Source of the DNA: Stenotrophomonas sp. SAM-B
Lineage (GTDB): Bacteria; Pseudomonadota; Gammaproteobacteria; Xanthomonadales; Xanthomonadaceae
Direction: 5' to 3'
Length of the DNA: 64,000 nt
Assembly (NCBI RefSeq): GCF_013387485.1
Contig: NZ_JABBXB010000004.1
Coordinates: 124,001 to 188,000, forward strand
In this document: positions 45,363 through 55,557 of the stretch, one piece after another
How positions within the stretch are numbered: the first letter of the stretch is position 1
Layout: the number at the start of each line of letters is the position of its first letter
Notes under the pieces: generated by a model
What the model saw: the letters and a program-made list of their open reading frames with translations, nothing else
The model's database searches: none
What the model was told of the DNA's origin: nothing
Made by a program: the position numbers and the translations under genes

Positions 45363-46085
45363 TCAGTCACACCAGTGGACGCGCAGTTTCGCGCCGTCGA
45401 GATCGATCGCGTTGAGGATGGGATACAGCTGCGGATTGTTGCTTTCCAGCGCGTGCTTGAGCACTTCCAGCTTCTGCTTGCCACGCAGCAGCAACAGGCG
45501 CTGGCGGCTCTGCTTCAGGCCGTGTGGCGTGAGGGTGATGCGCAGCGGCCACTGGTTCGCACCGGGGCAGCCGGTGGCATCCAGCGCCGCGTAGGGCAGG
45601 GTGCTTTCCAGTGCGCGGGTCAGATCCTTCGAACCCGGGAACAGCGAGGCGGTGTGGCCGTCATTGCCCATGCCGAGCACGCTCAGGCAGGGCCGCTGGC
45701 TGTGCTGGGCCTGCAGGTTGGCGCTGTAGACGCACTCGGGCAGCGGCTTGCCGACCCGCACCAGCGGATCGAAATGCGCGCCTTCGGCACGGGTGAGGAA
45801 GCTCTCCTTCACCAGCCATGCATTGCTGTCGCGATCCTGCGGCGAGAGCCAGCGCTCATCGACCAGGCTCACTTCCACCCGGTCCCATTGAACGTCCAGC
45901 TCGGCCAGCGCCTGGTAGACCGGCGCCGGCGTGGTGCCGCCGGAGAGCAGCATGCGCGCCCGGCCGAATTCGGCGATGTCGCGGTTGAGCTCGGCCGCCA
46001 TTTCGGCGGCGACGGCTTCGATCCAGCCATCGGCATCGCCATGGCGGATCAGGGTGAAACGATCGGACGTATCCAGGGTATTCAT
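45363..46085 (-). CDS. pgl: 6-phosphogluconolactonase
   Basis: 240 residues, DevB/SOL family. MLLSGGTTPAPVYQAL, SLVDERWLSPQDRDSNAWLV and LGMGNDGHTASLFPGS are the family signatures. It opens the lactone made by Zwf. The start overlaps glk by 4 bp. Confidence 0.96.
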   Translation of the reverse strand: MNTLDTSDRFTLIRHGDADGWIEAVAAEMAAELNRDIAEFGRARMLLSGGTTPAPVYQALAELDVQWDRVEVSLVDERWLSPQDRDSNAWLVKESFLTRAEGAHFDPLVRVGKPLPECVYSANLQAQHSQRPCLSVLGMGNDGHTASLFPGSKDLTRALESTLPYAALDATGCPGANQWPLRITLTPHGLKQSRQRLLLLRGKQKLEVLKHALESNNPQLYPILNAIDLDGAKLRVHWCD

Positions 46086-47089
46086 GCGGTGCCTCCCGGC
46101 AGATCGCGTTCCACATCCGCCGCATACGCGGCCGCGCCGAGCAGGCCGGGGCTGGGGTGCATCACCGCCAGTGACGGCACCTTGGACATGATCGAAGAGA
46201 AGCGGCCCTTGTGTTCAAAGCGCTGGCGGAAGCCGGAGTGCTGCAGCGAATCGAGCATCTTCGGCACCAGGCCGCCGGTCAGGAACACGCCGTCCCAGGC
46301 GCCCTGCATCAGCACCAGGTCGCCGGCGATCGCGCCGAACACGGCGCAGAACACATCCACGGTGCGCATCGCCTGCGGGTCGCCATGCAGCGCACGCGCG
46401 GTGACGTCCACTGGCTGCAGCTGGCCCGGATCGATATCGGCCATCTCGCACACGGCGCGATGGATGTTGACCAGGCCCGGGCCGCAGATCAGGCGCTCGT
46501 TGGAGACACGGCCGAACTGCTCGGACAGGATCTCCAGGATGCGGATCTCCTCTGGCGTGCCTGGCGGGAAGCTGACGTGGCCTCCTTCGGTTTCCAGCGG
46601 GTAGCAGCGGCCGTGGCGCAGGATCAGCCCGCCCACGCCCAGCCCGGTGCCCGGGCCGATCACCGCATAGTTGCGCGGCTGGCCGGGTTTGCCCGGCACC
46701 CACGCCGCGCCGCCGACCTGGATCACGTCCTGCGGCTGCAGCAGCGAAATCGCCATCGCCTGGGCGGCGAAGTCGTTGATCAGGTGCAGCTCGTCGAAGC
46801 CGAGCATGTGCGCGGTGCGCATGCGCGAGATCACCCACGGGTGATTGGTGATGCGCGCCTCGTCACCGTCGACGCGGCCGGCCACGGCGAACACGCCGCG
46901 TTTTGCCTCCGCGCCGATCTCGTCCAGATAGTGGCGCGCCGCCTCACCGAGCGACGGGAACTCCGCGACGCGGAACTCGCGGATGCTGTCCTGCTGCAGC
47001 GGCGCGGCCAGCGAGGTATCGGCCAGGGCGAAGCGTGCGTTGGTACCTCCGATATCCGCGACGAGGACCGGCTGGGACAACACCGTCAT
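46082..47089 (-). CDS. glk: Glucokinase
   Basis: 335 residues. ADIGGTNARFALADTSL is the phosphate-1 motif, LINDFAAQAMAISLL the catalytic Asp region, and GPGTGLGVGGLIL the second phosphate motif. It supplies G6P directly to zwf, to which it is translationally coupled by a 4-bp overlap. Confidence 0.96.
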   Translation of the reverse strand: MTVLSQPVLVADIGGTNARFALADTSLAAPLQQDSIREFRVAEFPSLGEAARHYLDEIGAEAKRGVFAVAGRVDGDEARITNHPWVISRMRTAHMLGFDELHLINDFAAQAMAISLLQPQDVIQVGGAAWVPGKPGQPRNYAVIGPGTGLGVGGLILRHGRCYPLETEGGHVSFPPGTPEEIRILEILSEQFGRVSNERLICGPGLVNIHRAVCEMADIDPGQLQPVDVTARALHGDPQAMRTVDVFCAVFGAIAGDLVLMQGAWDGVFLTGGLVPKMLDSLQHSGFRQRFEHKGRFSSIMSKVPSLAVMHPSPGLLGAAAYAADVERDLPGGTA

Positions 47090-48525
47090 GCCTGATCACC
47101 GTGGACAGCGTCGGCCTCGGCGTCGGCGGGCAGGAAGCCGGTGGCTTCCCGCGGACCCCATTCGCCGGCCGGGTAGGGCTGCAGCGGCAGCTTGGCTTCC
47201 TTCCACGCGTCGCTGACGCTGTCGATCCAGGCCCAGGCGGCGCGCACTTCGTCATCGCGCACGAACAGCGCATGGTTGCCGTTGAACGCATCCAGGAACA
47301 GGCGCTCGTAGGCGATGCGACGGTGCAGGCCGGTCGGCACGGACAGTTCCAGTTCCAGCGGATGCAGTTCCAGCGCGCCCCATTCCGGGCCGGCCAGCGA
47401 GCTCATCAGGCCCAGCTCGATGTTCTCCTGCGGCTGCAGCTGGAAGGTGATGCGGTTCGGGGTCGCGTTGCGGCGGTGCGGGCGCTCGAACAGCCAGTGG
47501 GTGACCGGCTTCAGCGTGACCACCACGCGGGTGGTGCGCTCGGCCAGGCGCTTGCCGGTGACCAGGTGGAACGGCACGCCGGACCAGCGCCAGTTGTCGA
47601 TATGCGCGGTGACCCCGGCGAAGGTTTCCACATCGCTGCCTTCCGGCGGCTGGTAGGCCTGCGCGGGCTGGCCGTTGATGGTGCCGGCGGTGTAGCGGCC
47701 GCGGACGCTGTCGCGTGCGGCGTGCTTGGCGTCGAGCGGGCGCAGGGCGCGCAGCACTTTGACCTTTTCATCGCGGATGCGGTCGGCTTCCAGCGAGGCC
47801 GGCGGCTCCATCGCGACCAGGCACAGCAACTGCAGGATGTGGCTCTGGACCATGTCGCGCAGCGCGCCGGAGCGGGCGTAGTAGGCATCGCGACCGTCCA
47901 CGCCCTCGCTCTCGGCGACCAGGATGTGCACCGATTCGATGTAGTTGCGGTTCCATACCGCCTCGAGCAGCGTGTTGCCGAAGCGCAGCGCGATCAGGTT
48001 CTGCACCGCGGCCTTGCCCAGGTAGTGATCCAGGCGGAACACGCGGTCTTCGTCGATCCACTGGCCGATGGTGGAGATGATCTCCTCGGCGCTGGCACTG
48101 TCGCTGCCGATCGGCTTTTCCAGCATCAGGCGGTGCGGAGCGGCCAACGCGCCGCCCTTGGCCAGCCCTTCGCAGGTGGAGATGTACAGCCCCGGCGGAA
48201 TGGCCAGGTAGCTCACGCAGTGGCGGTCGACCAGATCGCTGACCGACTCGGCCACCGAGTCCGGGTCGCGCAGATCCACCGAGCGGTAGTCGATGCGCTG
48301 GAGCAGCGAGTGGATGTCGTCCTGGCTGGCCATCGGCATGGCCTGCTGCAGGCGCGGGCGCAGGATCTCGCGGAAGGCTTCGGTATCGTGCGGCGACAGC
48401 GCCAGCGCACGGACCTTGAAGTCCTCGGGGAGCAGGCCGTCACCCAGCAATCGCAGCAGCGAGGGGAACAGATAGCGCTGGGCCAGGTCACCTGTGGCGC
48501 CAAACAGGAAAAGGGTGTCGTGCAT
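47086..48525 (-). CDS. zwf: Glucose-6-phosphate 1-dehydrogenase
   Basis: 479 residues from the ATG at 48525. LFLFGATGDLAQRYLFPSL is the NADP site and FRLDHYLGKAAVQNLIALR the catalytic DHYLGK motif. An ATG at 48552 in frame is possible but the protein would begin with a non-conserved stretch. It opens the Entner-Doudoroff route. First gene of the minus-strand operon; upstream is the divergent ABC ATPase. Confidence 0.96.
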   Translation of the reverse strand: MHDTLFLFGATGDLAQRYLFPSLLRLLGDGLLPEDFKVRALALSPHDTEAFREILRPRLQQAMPMASQDDIHSLLQRIDYRSVDLRDPDSVAESVSDLVDRHCVSYLAIPPGLYISTCEGLAKGGALAAPHRLMLEKPIGSDSASAEEIISTIGQWIDEDRVFRLDHYLGKAAVQNLIALRFGNTLLEAVWNRNYIESVHILVAESEGVDGRDAYYARSGALRDMVQSHILQLLCLVAMEPPASLEADRIRDEKVKVLRALRPLDAKHAARDSVRGRYTAGTINGQPAQAYQPPEGSDVETFAGVTAHIDNWRWSGVPFHLVTGKRLAERTTRVVVTLKPVTHWLFERPHRRNATPNRITFQLQPQENIELGLMSSLAGPEWGALELHPLELELSVPTGLHRRIAYERLFLDAFNGNHALFVRDDEVRAAWAWIDSVSDAWKEAKLPLQPYPAGEWGPREATGFLPADAEADAVHGDQA

Positions 48526-48733
48526 CGCTCGAGTTTCAGATCCGGGTGACATCGTTGTCAATCGCTTCTCGTCTATGTTCTCGGGGGTCGGGCGGGGTCC
48601 GTTGTCTGCTTGTTGCAGGTGCAGCACGCCCCATGGATTCCGCCCGGCATGATGGCCTGCCAACCCGGTGTCGTGGGGGATATCGCATCCTCCCCGGCAT
48701 CCAGGTCACGGCCGACTATCGGATAGTGCCACG

Positions 48734-48747
48734 TGAAAACGTTTACA
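48734..48747. promoter_or_regulatory. LacI-family-like operator between zwf and the UgpC-type gene
   Basis: TGAAAACGTTTACA is a near-palindrome with a central CG, as in GalR/LacI-family operators (TGTAAACGTTTACA). A TGGCAGAAT extended -10 element at 48748-48756 follows immediately. The remainder of the 354-bp gap (48526-48879) holds no gene I can support. The regulator is not in the window. Confidence 0.5.
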
Positions 48748-48879
48748 TGGCAGAATGCGCAGACTGTATTCGATTGCAGTGGTCGCCGTCATGCGGCACC
48801 ACGCCATCGACCTGCCATCGGGAGGGCCGAAGGCAGTTCCGCATAACAGCCCGGAGACCGGGCGGACTGGAATGGTGAT

Positions 48880-49971
<1,092 letters not shown>

Positions 49972-49993
49972 GGCGCGGATGGGTTGCGCGGCG

Positions 49994-50017
49994 CGCCGAC
50001 CAACGGTCGGCGCCTAC
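49994..50017 (-). repeat. GTAG-headed palindrome, GTAGGCGCCGACC type
   Basis: On the minus strand GTAGGCGCCGACCGTTGGTC followed by GGCG; arms CGCCGACC and GGTCGGCG. It lies 23 bases after the UgpC-type gene and faces the copy at 50023-50048. Confidence 0.7.
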
Positions 50018-50022
50018 CGGGG

Positions 50023-50048
50023 GTAGGTCACCACCGTTGGTCGTGACC
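50023..50048 (+). repeat. GTAG-headed palindrome, GTAGGTCACCACC type
   Basis: GTAGGTCACCACCGTTGGTC followed by GTGACC; arms GGTCAC and GTGACC. Head-to-head with 49994-50017, like the pair after panC. A further decayed arm follows at about 50073-50090. Confidence 0.6.
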
Positions 50049-50094
50049 GCGATCGGACCGGGGCGCGTACGCATCGACCAACGGCCGACGCCTG

Positions 50095-50964
50095 TTACCG
50101 CGCGAGGCCGTCCAGCAACGGCAGGTGGACGGCGTCAACCCCACCGACCGTCAACGGCGCCGGCGCGATCTCCAGCGGCAGCACTGCCAGGGCCAGGTCA
50201 CCGGCCACCGAGGCGACCGTGCCGATCGCCGCCTCGTTCTGCTGCACCTGCGTGCCGCTGGTCGTGCCCTCCACGACCCGCAGCAGCTGCAGGGCGCGCT
50301 TGGCCTTGCCGAGGAAGTGGGTGCGGGCCACGATTTCCTGGCCCGGGTAGCAGCCCTTCTTGACGCTGTACCCGTTCAGGCGGTCCAGCCCCAGCTGCTG
50401 TGGCGTCCACTGTTCACGCTGATCGGCGTCCAGTCGCGGCAGCCCATAGCGCAGGTCGGACTGGCGCCAGGCCAGTGCGATATCCGCGCTGTCCGCGGCG
50501 GCGGCCACGGCATCGGCGGCACCGATCCGCAGGCTGCGCGGAAGCGCATCGCTGCCCAGGTCCAATTCCACGGTTTCGCCACCAAGTTGCGCAATCGCGG
50601 CGCCGGAGGCCGCTTCGGGGGCGGTGAAGCTCGCCACCACGGCCAGGTCGTTGCGCACCTCGATCCGGACCTTGCGGCGGAATACAAAACGCTGCAACTG
50701 CGACGCAATCGCATCGGCGTCGCCGTCGGCGAGCAGCAGCACGATGCGCTCCTCGTCCAGCCGCAACAGCTGGAACACAGCAATGGTGCGGCCCTTGGCC
50801 GTCAGCCAGGCGCTCCACTGCCAATGCCGCAGGGGCAGGGCGGTGACATCGCTGGAGAATTGGGCATGGGCGAACGCGGCCGCATCGGCACCGCTGAGGC
50901 TGAGCAGCTGGTGACCGGGGAGGCGCGAAAAGCCGGCGAAATCGGAGGGCAGGTTGTCAGGCAC
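50095..50964 (-). CDS. ygfZ: YgfZ/GcvT-like folate-binding Fe-S protein
   Basis: 289 residues from a GTG (50964) giving MPDNLPSDFAGFSRLPGHQ; a longer ATG start exists at 51015 but adds non-conserved residues. The family hallmark KKGCYPGQEIVARTHFLGKA is present with its Cys. YgfZ needs tetrahydrofolate and helps Fe-S enzymes such as succinate dehydrogenase stay active. It is divergent from the sdh cluster, starting within the upstream region of sdhC. Confidence 0.92.
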   Translation of the reverse strand: MPDNLPSDFAGFSRLPGHQLLSLSGADAAAFAHAQFSSDVTALPLRHWQWSAWLTAKGRTIAVFQLLRLDEERIVLLLADGDADAIASQLQRFVFRRKVRIEVRNDLAVVASFTAPEAASGAAIAQLGGETVELDLGSDALPRSLRIGAADAVAAAADSADIALAWRQSDLRYGLPRLDADQREQWTPQQLGLDRLNGYSVKKGCYPGQEIVARTHFLGKAKRALQLLRVVEGTTSGTQVQQNEAAIGTVASVAGDLALAVLPLEIAPAPLTVGGVDAVHLPLLDGLAR

Positions 50965-51003
50965 GTGAACGGGGTCTAAAATTTGTGCGTTGCGAGAACA
51001 CCC

Positions 51004-51177
51004 ATGATAGGCCAAACAACCCCCACTCCAGATTCTGAAGCTGAAGGCACGCTGGTACCGGAGAAGCAGCCGCTTCCCGAGACCGACGCATTGCCTTTGG
51101 AAATCGGCGGCCGCGGCGGACTTGATCCGGTGCGGTACGGAGATTGGGAAAAAAACGGACGCTGCATCGATTTTTGA
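51004..51177 (+). CDS. SdhAF4-like succinate dehydrogenase assembly factor (DUF1674)
   Basis: 57 residues from the ATG at 51004. The C-terminal motif LPLEIGGRGGLDPVRYGDWE followed by KNGRCIDF is diagnostic of the DUF1674/SdhAF4 family, which in eukaryotes helps flavinylated SdhA meet SdhB. A short acidic N-terminus precedes it. It lies directly before sdhC with 56 bp between, and its neighbours on either side are SDH-related. GTG/TTG starts slightly upstream are possible. Confidence 0.85.
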   Translation: MIGQTTPTPDSEAEGTLVPEKQPLPETDALPLEIGGRGGLDPVRYGDWEKNGRCIDF

Positions 51178-51233
51178 TCAGCATTGAGCCAACGCGGCAT
51201 TGCGCCGCCCAGCCGAGACAACGAGCCCAGCGA

Positions 51234-51626
51234 ATGGCCGCCAGAGAACGTCCCCTTTCCCCGCACCTTCAGGTGTATCGCTGGCAGATTCAGATGGCCA
51301 CCTCGATCCTGCATCGAGCGACCGGCATCTTTCTGTCTGTTGGAGCCCTGGTCATCGCCGGCGGCCTGCTCGCCCTGATGATGGGCCCTGAATCCTGGAA
51401 CTGCTTCACCGGCCATGCCGGCAGCTGGTACGGCAAGCTGTTCCTGTTCGCCTGGAGCTGGTCCTTCGCCTACCACCTGTGCAATGGCATCCGCCATATC
51501 GTGCAGGACTTCGCGATCGGCTTCTCCATTCCCGCCTTCGTGCGCAGCAGCTGGGTCTCGGTCTTCGCCAGCCTGGTGATCACCGCCCTGATCTGGGCTT
51601 ATGTCTTCATGGGAGCGGCCGCATGA
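51234..51626 (+). CDS. sdhC: Succinate dehydrogenase cytochrome b556 subunit
   Basis: 130 residues with three membrane helices. RPLSPHLQVYRWQIQMATSI and HRATGIFLSVG are the family signatures; the haem-ligand His is in AYHLCNGIRHIVQDF. It anchors the catalytic dimer and binds quinone. Its stop overlaps sdhD by 4 bp. Confidence 0.95.
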   Translation: MAARERPLSPHLQVYRWQIQMATSILHRATGIFLSVGALVIAGGLLALMMGPESWNCFTGHAGSWYGKLFLFAWSWSFAYHLCNGIRHIVQDFAIGFSIPAFVRSSWVSVFASLVITALIWAYVFMGAAA

Positions 51627-52009
51627 ACAAGTACCGTACCCCGCTGAAGAACGTGCGTGGCCTGGGCGCCGCCAAGACCGGCACCGAGCATTTCGTGCTG
51701 CAGCGCCTGACCGCCACCGCGCTGGTCGGCCTGACCATCTGGTTCCTGGTGTTCGTGCTGAGCCTGATCGGCGCCGATTACGTGACCGCCACCGACGCGG
51801 TGTCCAAGCCGTGGAACGCGGTGCTGCTGGTCGGCTTCCTGGTCGCGATGTTCTGGCATGCCCAGCTCGGCCTGCAGGTCGTGCTGGAAGACTACATCCA
51901 CAATTCGCTGCTGGCCCTGGCGCTGCAGACCACGGTGAAGTTCATCGCCGTGCTCGGCGGGATCGTCAGTGTTTTTGCGGTCGCCCGCATCGCGCTCGGC
52001 GTCGCCTGA
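51623..52009 (+). CDS. sdhD: Succinate dehydrogenase membrane anchor subunit
   Basis: 128 residues, three membrane helices. RTPLKNVRGLGAAKTGTEHF and the HAQLGLQVVLEDYIH segment (haem His and Asp-Tyr) identify it. Coupled to sdhC; sdhA follows 31 bp later. Confidence 0.95.
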   Translation: MNKYRTPLKNVRGLGAAKTGTEHFVLQRLTATALVGLTIWFLVFVLSLIGADYVTATDAVSKPWNAVLLVGFLVAMFWHAQLGLQVVLEDYIHNSLLALALQTTVKFIAVLGGIVSVFAVARIALGVA

Positions 52010-52040
52010 GTCCAGGCACCAAGACAGGAATCCAGATTAG

Positions 52041-53831
52041 ATGTCCGCTTACAAGATTACGGAACACAAGTACGACATGGTCGTGGTCGGCGCCGGCGGT
52101 GCTGGCCTGCGCGCCACGTTCGGCCTTGCCGCCAAGGGCCTGCAGACGGTCTGTCTGACCAAGGTCTTCCCGACCCGTTCGCACACCGTGGCCGCGCAGG
52201 GCGGTATTTCCGCCGCGCTGGGCAACATGGGCGAAGACGACTGGCGCTACCACTTCTTCGACACCATCAAGGGCTCGGATTGGCTGGGTGACCAGGACGC
52301 CATCGAGTACATGTGCCGCGAAGCGATCCCGGCCATCATCGAACTGGAACACTACGGTGTGCCGTTCAGCCGTACCGAAGACGGCAAGATCTACCAGCGC
52401 CCGTTCGGCGGCATGACCACCAAGTACGGCGAAGGCCCGTCCGCGCAGCGCACCTGCGCCGCCGCCGACCGTACCGGCCACGCCATGCTGCACACGCTGT
52501 ACCAGCAGTCGCTGGCCCACAACGCGCGCTTCATGATCGAGTACTTCGCGCTCGACCTGATCTTCGATGACGAAGGCGTCTGCCGCGGCGTGCTCGCGCT
52601 GGACATGGCCGACGGCTCGCTGCACCTGTTCCGCGCCCACGGCGTAGTGCTGGCCACCGGCGGCTACGGCCGCGCCTACTTCAGCGCCACCTCGGCCCAC
52701 ACCTGCACCGGCGACGGCGGCGGTCTGGTCATGCGTGCCGGCCTGCCGATGCAGGACATGGAGTTCGTGCAGTTCCACCCGACCGGTATCTACGGCGCGG
52801 GCTGCCTGATCACCGAGGGCGTGCGCGGCGAAGGCGGCATCCTGCGCAACAGCAACGGCGAGCGCTTCATGGAGCGCTATGCACCGCACTACAAGGATCT
52901 GGCTTCGCGCGACGTGGTGTCGCGTTCGATGACCATCGAGATCCGCGAAGGCCGCGGCGTCGGCGAGCACAAGGATCACATCCTGCTCGACCTGACCCAC
53001 CTCGGCCCTGGCGTCATCGACGACAAGCTGCCGGGCATCGCTGAAAGCGCCCGCATCTTCGCCGGCGTGGACGTGCACAAGCAGCCGATCCCGGTCATCC
53101 CGACCGTGCACTACAACATGGGCGGCATCCCGACCAACTACCACGGCGAAGTCGTGCGCAAGGTCGGCGACAACCCCGATGCGGTCGTGCCGGGCCTGTA
53201 CGCCATCGGCGAAGCGGCCTGCGTGTCCGTGCACGGCGCCAACCGCCTGGGCTCGAACTCGCTGCTGGATCTGGTCGTGTTCGGCCGTGCGGTGGCCAAC
53301 CGCTGCGCCGACACCATCAAGTCCGGCGCACCGCACAAGACCCTGCCGTCCGATGCCTGCGACAAGGCCCTGGGCCTGCTCGACAAGCTGCGTTACGCCA
53401 ACGGCGACACCCCGACCTCGGTCATCCGCGATCGCATGCAGCGCACCATGCAGAACGACGCGGCGGTGTTCCGTACCAGCAAGACGCTGGAAGAGGGCTG
53501 CAGCAAGATGGCCGAGATCTTCGACTCCTTCCAGGACGTCAAGGTCTCCGACCGTTCGCTGGTGTGGAACTCGGACCTGATCGAAACCTACGAGCTGAAC
53601 AACCTGCTGCTCAACGCGGTGGCGACGATCAACTCGGCCGAACAGCGCAAGGAAAGCCGCGGCGCGCATGCGCATGAGGACTTCCCGGACCGCGACGACG
53701 TCAACTGGCAGAAGCACACGCTGGTCAACGTCGACGAAAACGGCAAGTGCGAGTTCGACTACCGTCCGGTCCACATGTACACGCTCAGCAAGGACGTGGA
53801 CGTCGTCCCGCCCAAGCCGCGCGTTTACTAA
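52041..53831 (+). CDS. sdhA: Succinate dehydrogenase flavoprotein subunit
   Basis: 596 residues. The FAD site has [20 protein letters not shown]; the covalent FAD histidine is in [18 protein letters not shown]; active-site motifs include [20 protein letters not shown] and [17 protein letters not shown]. It oxidises succinate to fumarate at the inner membrane. Flavinylation is promoted by SdhE, encoded at 54886. Confidence 0.98.
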   Translation: MSAYKITEHKYDMVVVGAGGAGLRATFGLAAKGLQTVCLTKVFPTRSHTVAAQGGISAALGNMGEDDWRYHFFDTIKGSDWLGDQDAIEYMCREAIPAIIELEHYGVPFSRTEDGKIYQRPFGGMTTKYGEGPSAQRTCAAADRTGHAMLHTLYQQSLAHNARFMIEYFALDLIFDDEGVCRGVLALDMADGSLHLFRAHGVVLATGGYGRAYFSATSAHTCTGDGGGLVMRAGLPMQDMEFVQFHPTGIYGAGCLITEGVRGEGGILRNSNGERFMERYAPHYKDLASRDVVSRSMTIEIREGRGVGEHKDHILLDLTHLGPGVIDDKLPGIAESARIFAGVDVHKQPIPVIPTVHYNMGGIPTNYHGEVVRKVGDNPDAVVPGLYAIGEAACVSVHGANRLGSNSLLDLVVFGRAVANRCADTIKSGAPHKTLPSDACDKALGLLDKLRYANGDTPTSVIRDRMQRTMQNDAAVFRTSKTLEEGCSKMAEIFDSFQDVKVSDRSLVWNSDLIETYELNNLLLNAVATINSAEQRKESRGAHAHEDFPDRDDVNWQKHTLVNVDENGKCEFDYRPVHMYTLSKDVDVVPPKPRVY

Positions 53832-53994
53832 GAGACCTGCGGCATGACCTCCGTCCACGCAGCGCTCGCGACCGCCGCCACCCGCACGGGTGGGGTGGCG
53901 CGTGCGCCGCTGGCCGGTGGTGTCGACTTCCTCATCTTCCGTGCTACCCGCGCCTGCTCCGCAGCGCGAGCCGCCTGAGCCAACGAGAACAGCC

Positions 53995-54780
53995 ATGGCC
54001 GAGTTTTCCCTCCCCAAGAATTCCAAGATCGGAAAGGGCAAGCACTTCCCCGCCCAGACCGGTGCGAAGAACACCCGCACCTTCAAGATCTACCGCTGGA
54101 GTCCCGACGACGACAGCAATCCGCGCACCGATACGTATGAGATCGATCTGGACGCCTGCGGCCCGATGGTCCTGGACGCGCTGATCAAGATCAAGAACGA
54201 GATTGATCCGACCCTGACCTTCCGTCGTTCGTGCCGCGAGGGCATCTGCGGTTCGTGCGCGATGAACATCGACGGCACCAACACGCTGGCCTGCACCCGC
54301 GCGATTGCCGACTGCGGCAAGGCCGAAGTGCCGATCTACCCGCTGCCGCACATGAGCGTGGTCAAGGATCTGGTGCCGGACCTGACCCACTTCTACGCGC
54401 AGTACGCTTCGATCAAGCCGTGGATCCGCACCCAGACCCCGCCGCCGCCGGATCGCGAGCGTCTGCAGTCGCCGGAAGACCGCAAGAAGCTGGACGGCCT
54501 GTACGAGTGCATCCTGTGCGCGTGCTGCTCGACCAGCTGCCCGAGCTACTGGTGGAACGGCGAGCGTTACCTGGGCCCGGCCATCCTGCTGCAGGCCTAC
54601 CGCTGGATCATCGACTCGCGCGATGAAGACACCGGTGCGCGCCTGGACGAGCTGGAAGACCCGTTCAAGCTGTACCGCTGCCACACCATCATGAACTGCT
54701 CGCGCACCTGCCCGAAGGGCCTGAACCCGGCGCTGGCCATTGCCGAGATCAAGAAGCTGATGATGGCGCGCCGCGCCTGA
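53995..54780 (+). CDS. sdhB: Succinate dehydrogenase iron-sulfur subunit
   Basis: 261 residues from the ATG at 53995. The [2Fe-2S] ligands are in [21 protein letters not shown], and the [4Fe-4S] and [3Fe-4S] ligands in [17 protein letters not shown] and CRTCPKG. Upstream of the start, 163 bp after sdhA, no gene is evident. It passes electrons from SdhA to the quinone site. Confidence 0.97.
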   Translation: MAEFSLPKNSKIGKGKHFPAQTGAKNTRTFKIYRWSPDDDSNPRTDTYEIDLDACGPMVLDALIKIKNEIDPTLTFRRSCREGICGSCAMNIDGTNTLACTRAIADCGKAEVPIYPLPHMSVVKDLVPDLTHFYAQYASIKPWIRTQTPPPPDRERLQSPEDRKKLDGLYECILCACCSTSCPSYWWNGERYLGPAILLQAYRWIIDSRDEDTGARLDELEDPFKLYRCHTIMNCSRTCPKGLNPALAIAEIKKLMMARRA

Positions 54781-54794
54781 TCCAGGGGTGTCCT

Positions 54795-54815
54795 GTAGCG
54801 CCACGCCATGCGGGG
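54795..54815 (+). repeat. Decayed GTAG-headed palindrome
   Basis: GTAGCGCCACGCCATGCGGGG, a degenerate copy of the GTAGAGCCACGC type found intact at 54839-54861. Located just downstream of sdhB. Confidence 0.5.
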
Positions 54816-54838
54816 TTCTGCAAAAATCGATCGAAACG

Positions 54839-54861
54839 GTAGAGCCACGCCATGCGTGGCT
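54839..54861 (+). repeat. SMAG-like palindrome, GTAGAGCCACGC type
   Basis: GTAGAGCCACGCCATGCGTG followed by GCT; arms AGCCACGC and GCGTGGCT. It lies between sdhB and sdhE. The same 23 bases occur at 59612 and 63637. Confidence 0.8.
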
Positions 54862-54885
54862 TTGCCTTATCTGGAAACGCAGAAA

Positions 54886-55134
54886 ATGGATGAAGCAACC
54901 GAACTGAAAAAGCTGCGCTGGCGTTGCCGCCGTGGCATGCGCGAGCTGGACCAGCTGTTCGGCCGTTACCTGGACCGTTGCTGGCTGCAGGCACCGACAG
55001 ACGAGCGCGAGGTTTTCCTGTTCCTGCTCGAGAGCGAGGACGATAAGTTGTGGCGCTGGTTCATGGGCTACGAGGAGTGCCCGCATGCCGCGCCCGCCGC
55101 CCTCATCGCCCGGATCCGCGCCCTTCCGGCGTGA
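54886..55134 (+). CDS. sdhE: FAD assembly factor SdhE
   Basis: 82 residues from the ATG at 54886. The family signature [20 protein letters not shown] carries the RGxxE motif that contacts SdhA, followed by [20 protein letters not shown]. SdhE promotes covalent attachment of FAD to SdhA. It is placed immediately after sdhB and overlaps the next gene by 50 bp. Confidence 0.93.
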   Translation: MDEATELKKLRWRCRRGMRELDQLFGRYLDRCWLQAPTDEREVFLFLLESEDDKLWRWFMGYEECPHAAPAALIARIRALPA

Positions 55135-55534
55135 GTGGCATCCCTCGCGCTGGCAATGCCGTGCGCTGATCGCCATGGGGGCGCTGATGCCCTGGGCGCT
55201 GTGGGCGACCGATCTGCCCGCGCCGTGGGGCCTGGGGCTGGGCGTGGTGGCGATGGCCGGTACCTGGTGGGAGGCGTGGCGCTATGCGCACCGCCCGGGC
55301 TGCGTCTTCCTGATCCCGGTCGATGACGCCCCGGCGCAGGTGGATGACGCGCCGGTCGAGGAGCTGCAGATGCGGCGCCGCGGCCCGCTGGTGCAACTGG
55401 CCTGGCGGCACGAGGGGCGCCGCCACTGGCGTTTGTTCTGGCCCGATACCCTCCCGCAGGGGCAGGCACGTGAACTGCGACTAGCCGTCCGGGCACACTG
55501 CATTTCCCGTTCACCCCCTGCAGTGGCACCATAG
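55085..55534 (+). CDS. YgfX-like (CptA-like) membrane protein
   Basis: 149 residues from the ATG at 55085, within the end of sdhE. Two membrane helices ([39 protein letters not shown]) and a cytoplasmic tail ([20 protein letters not shown]) match the layout of YgfX, partner of SdhE in E. coli. YgfX/CptA has been described both as a toxin that interferes with MreB/FtsZ and as a protein linked to SdhE. Only position and layout support the call; sequence similarity is weak. Confidence 0.65.
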   Translation: MPRPPPSSPGSAPFRREWHPSRWQCRALIAMGALMPWALWATDLPAPWGLGLGVVAMAGTWWEAWRYAHRPGCVFLIPVDDAPAQVDDAPVEELQMRRRGPLVQLAWRHEGRRHWRLFWPDTLPQGQARELRLAVRAHCISRSPPAVAP

Positions 55535-55557
55535 CCTGAATTGTCCGGCGTACCTGC

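Noticed and set aside
43194-46604. 1136-codon open frame on the plus strand
   Set aside because: It is antisense to edd and pgl, which are full-length and conserved. Its residue composition (Arg/Gln/His-rich) is typical for a reverse-strand shadow in high-GC DNA.
51966-54086. 706-codon minus-strand open frame
   Set aside because: Antisense to sdhA and the start of sdhB; no recognisable motif; composition of a shadow frame.
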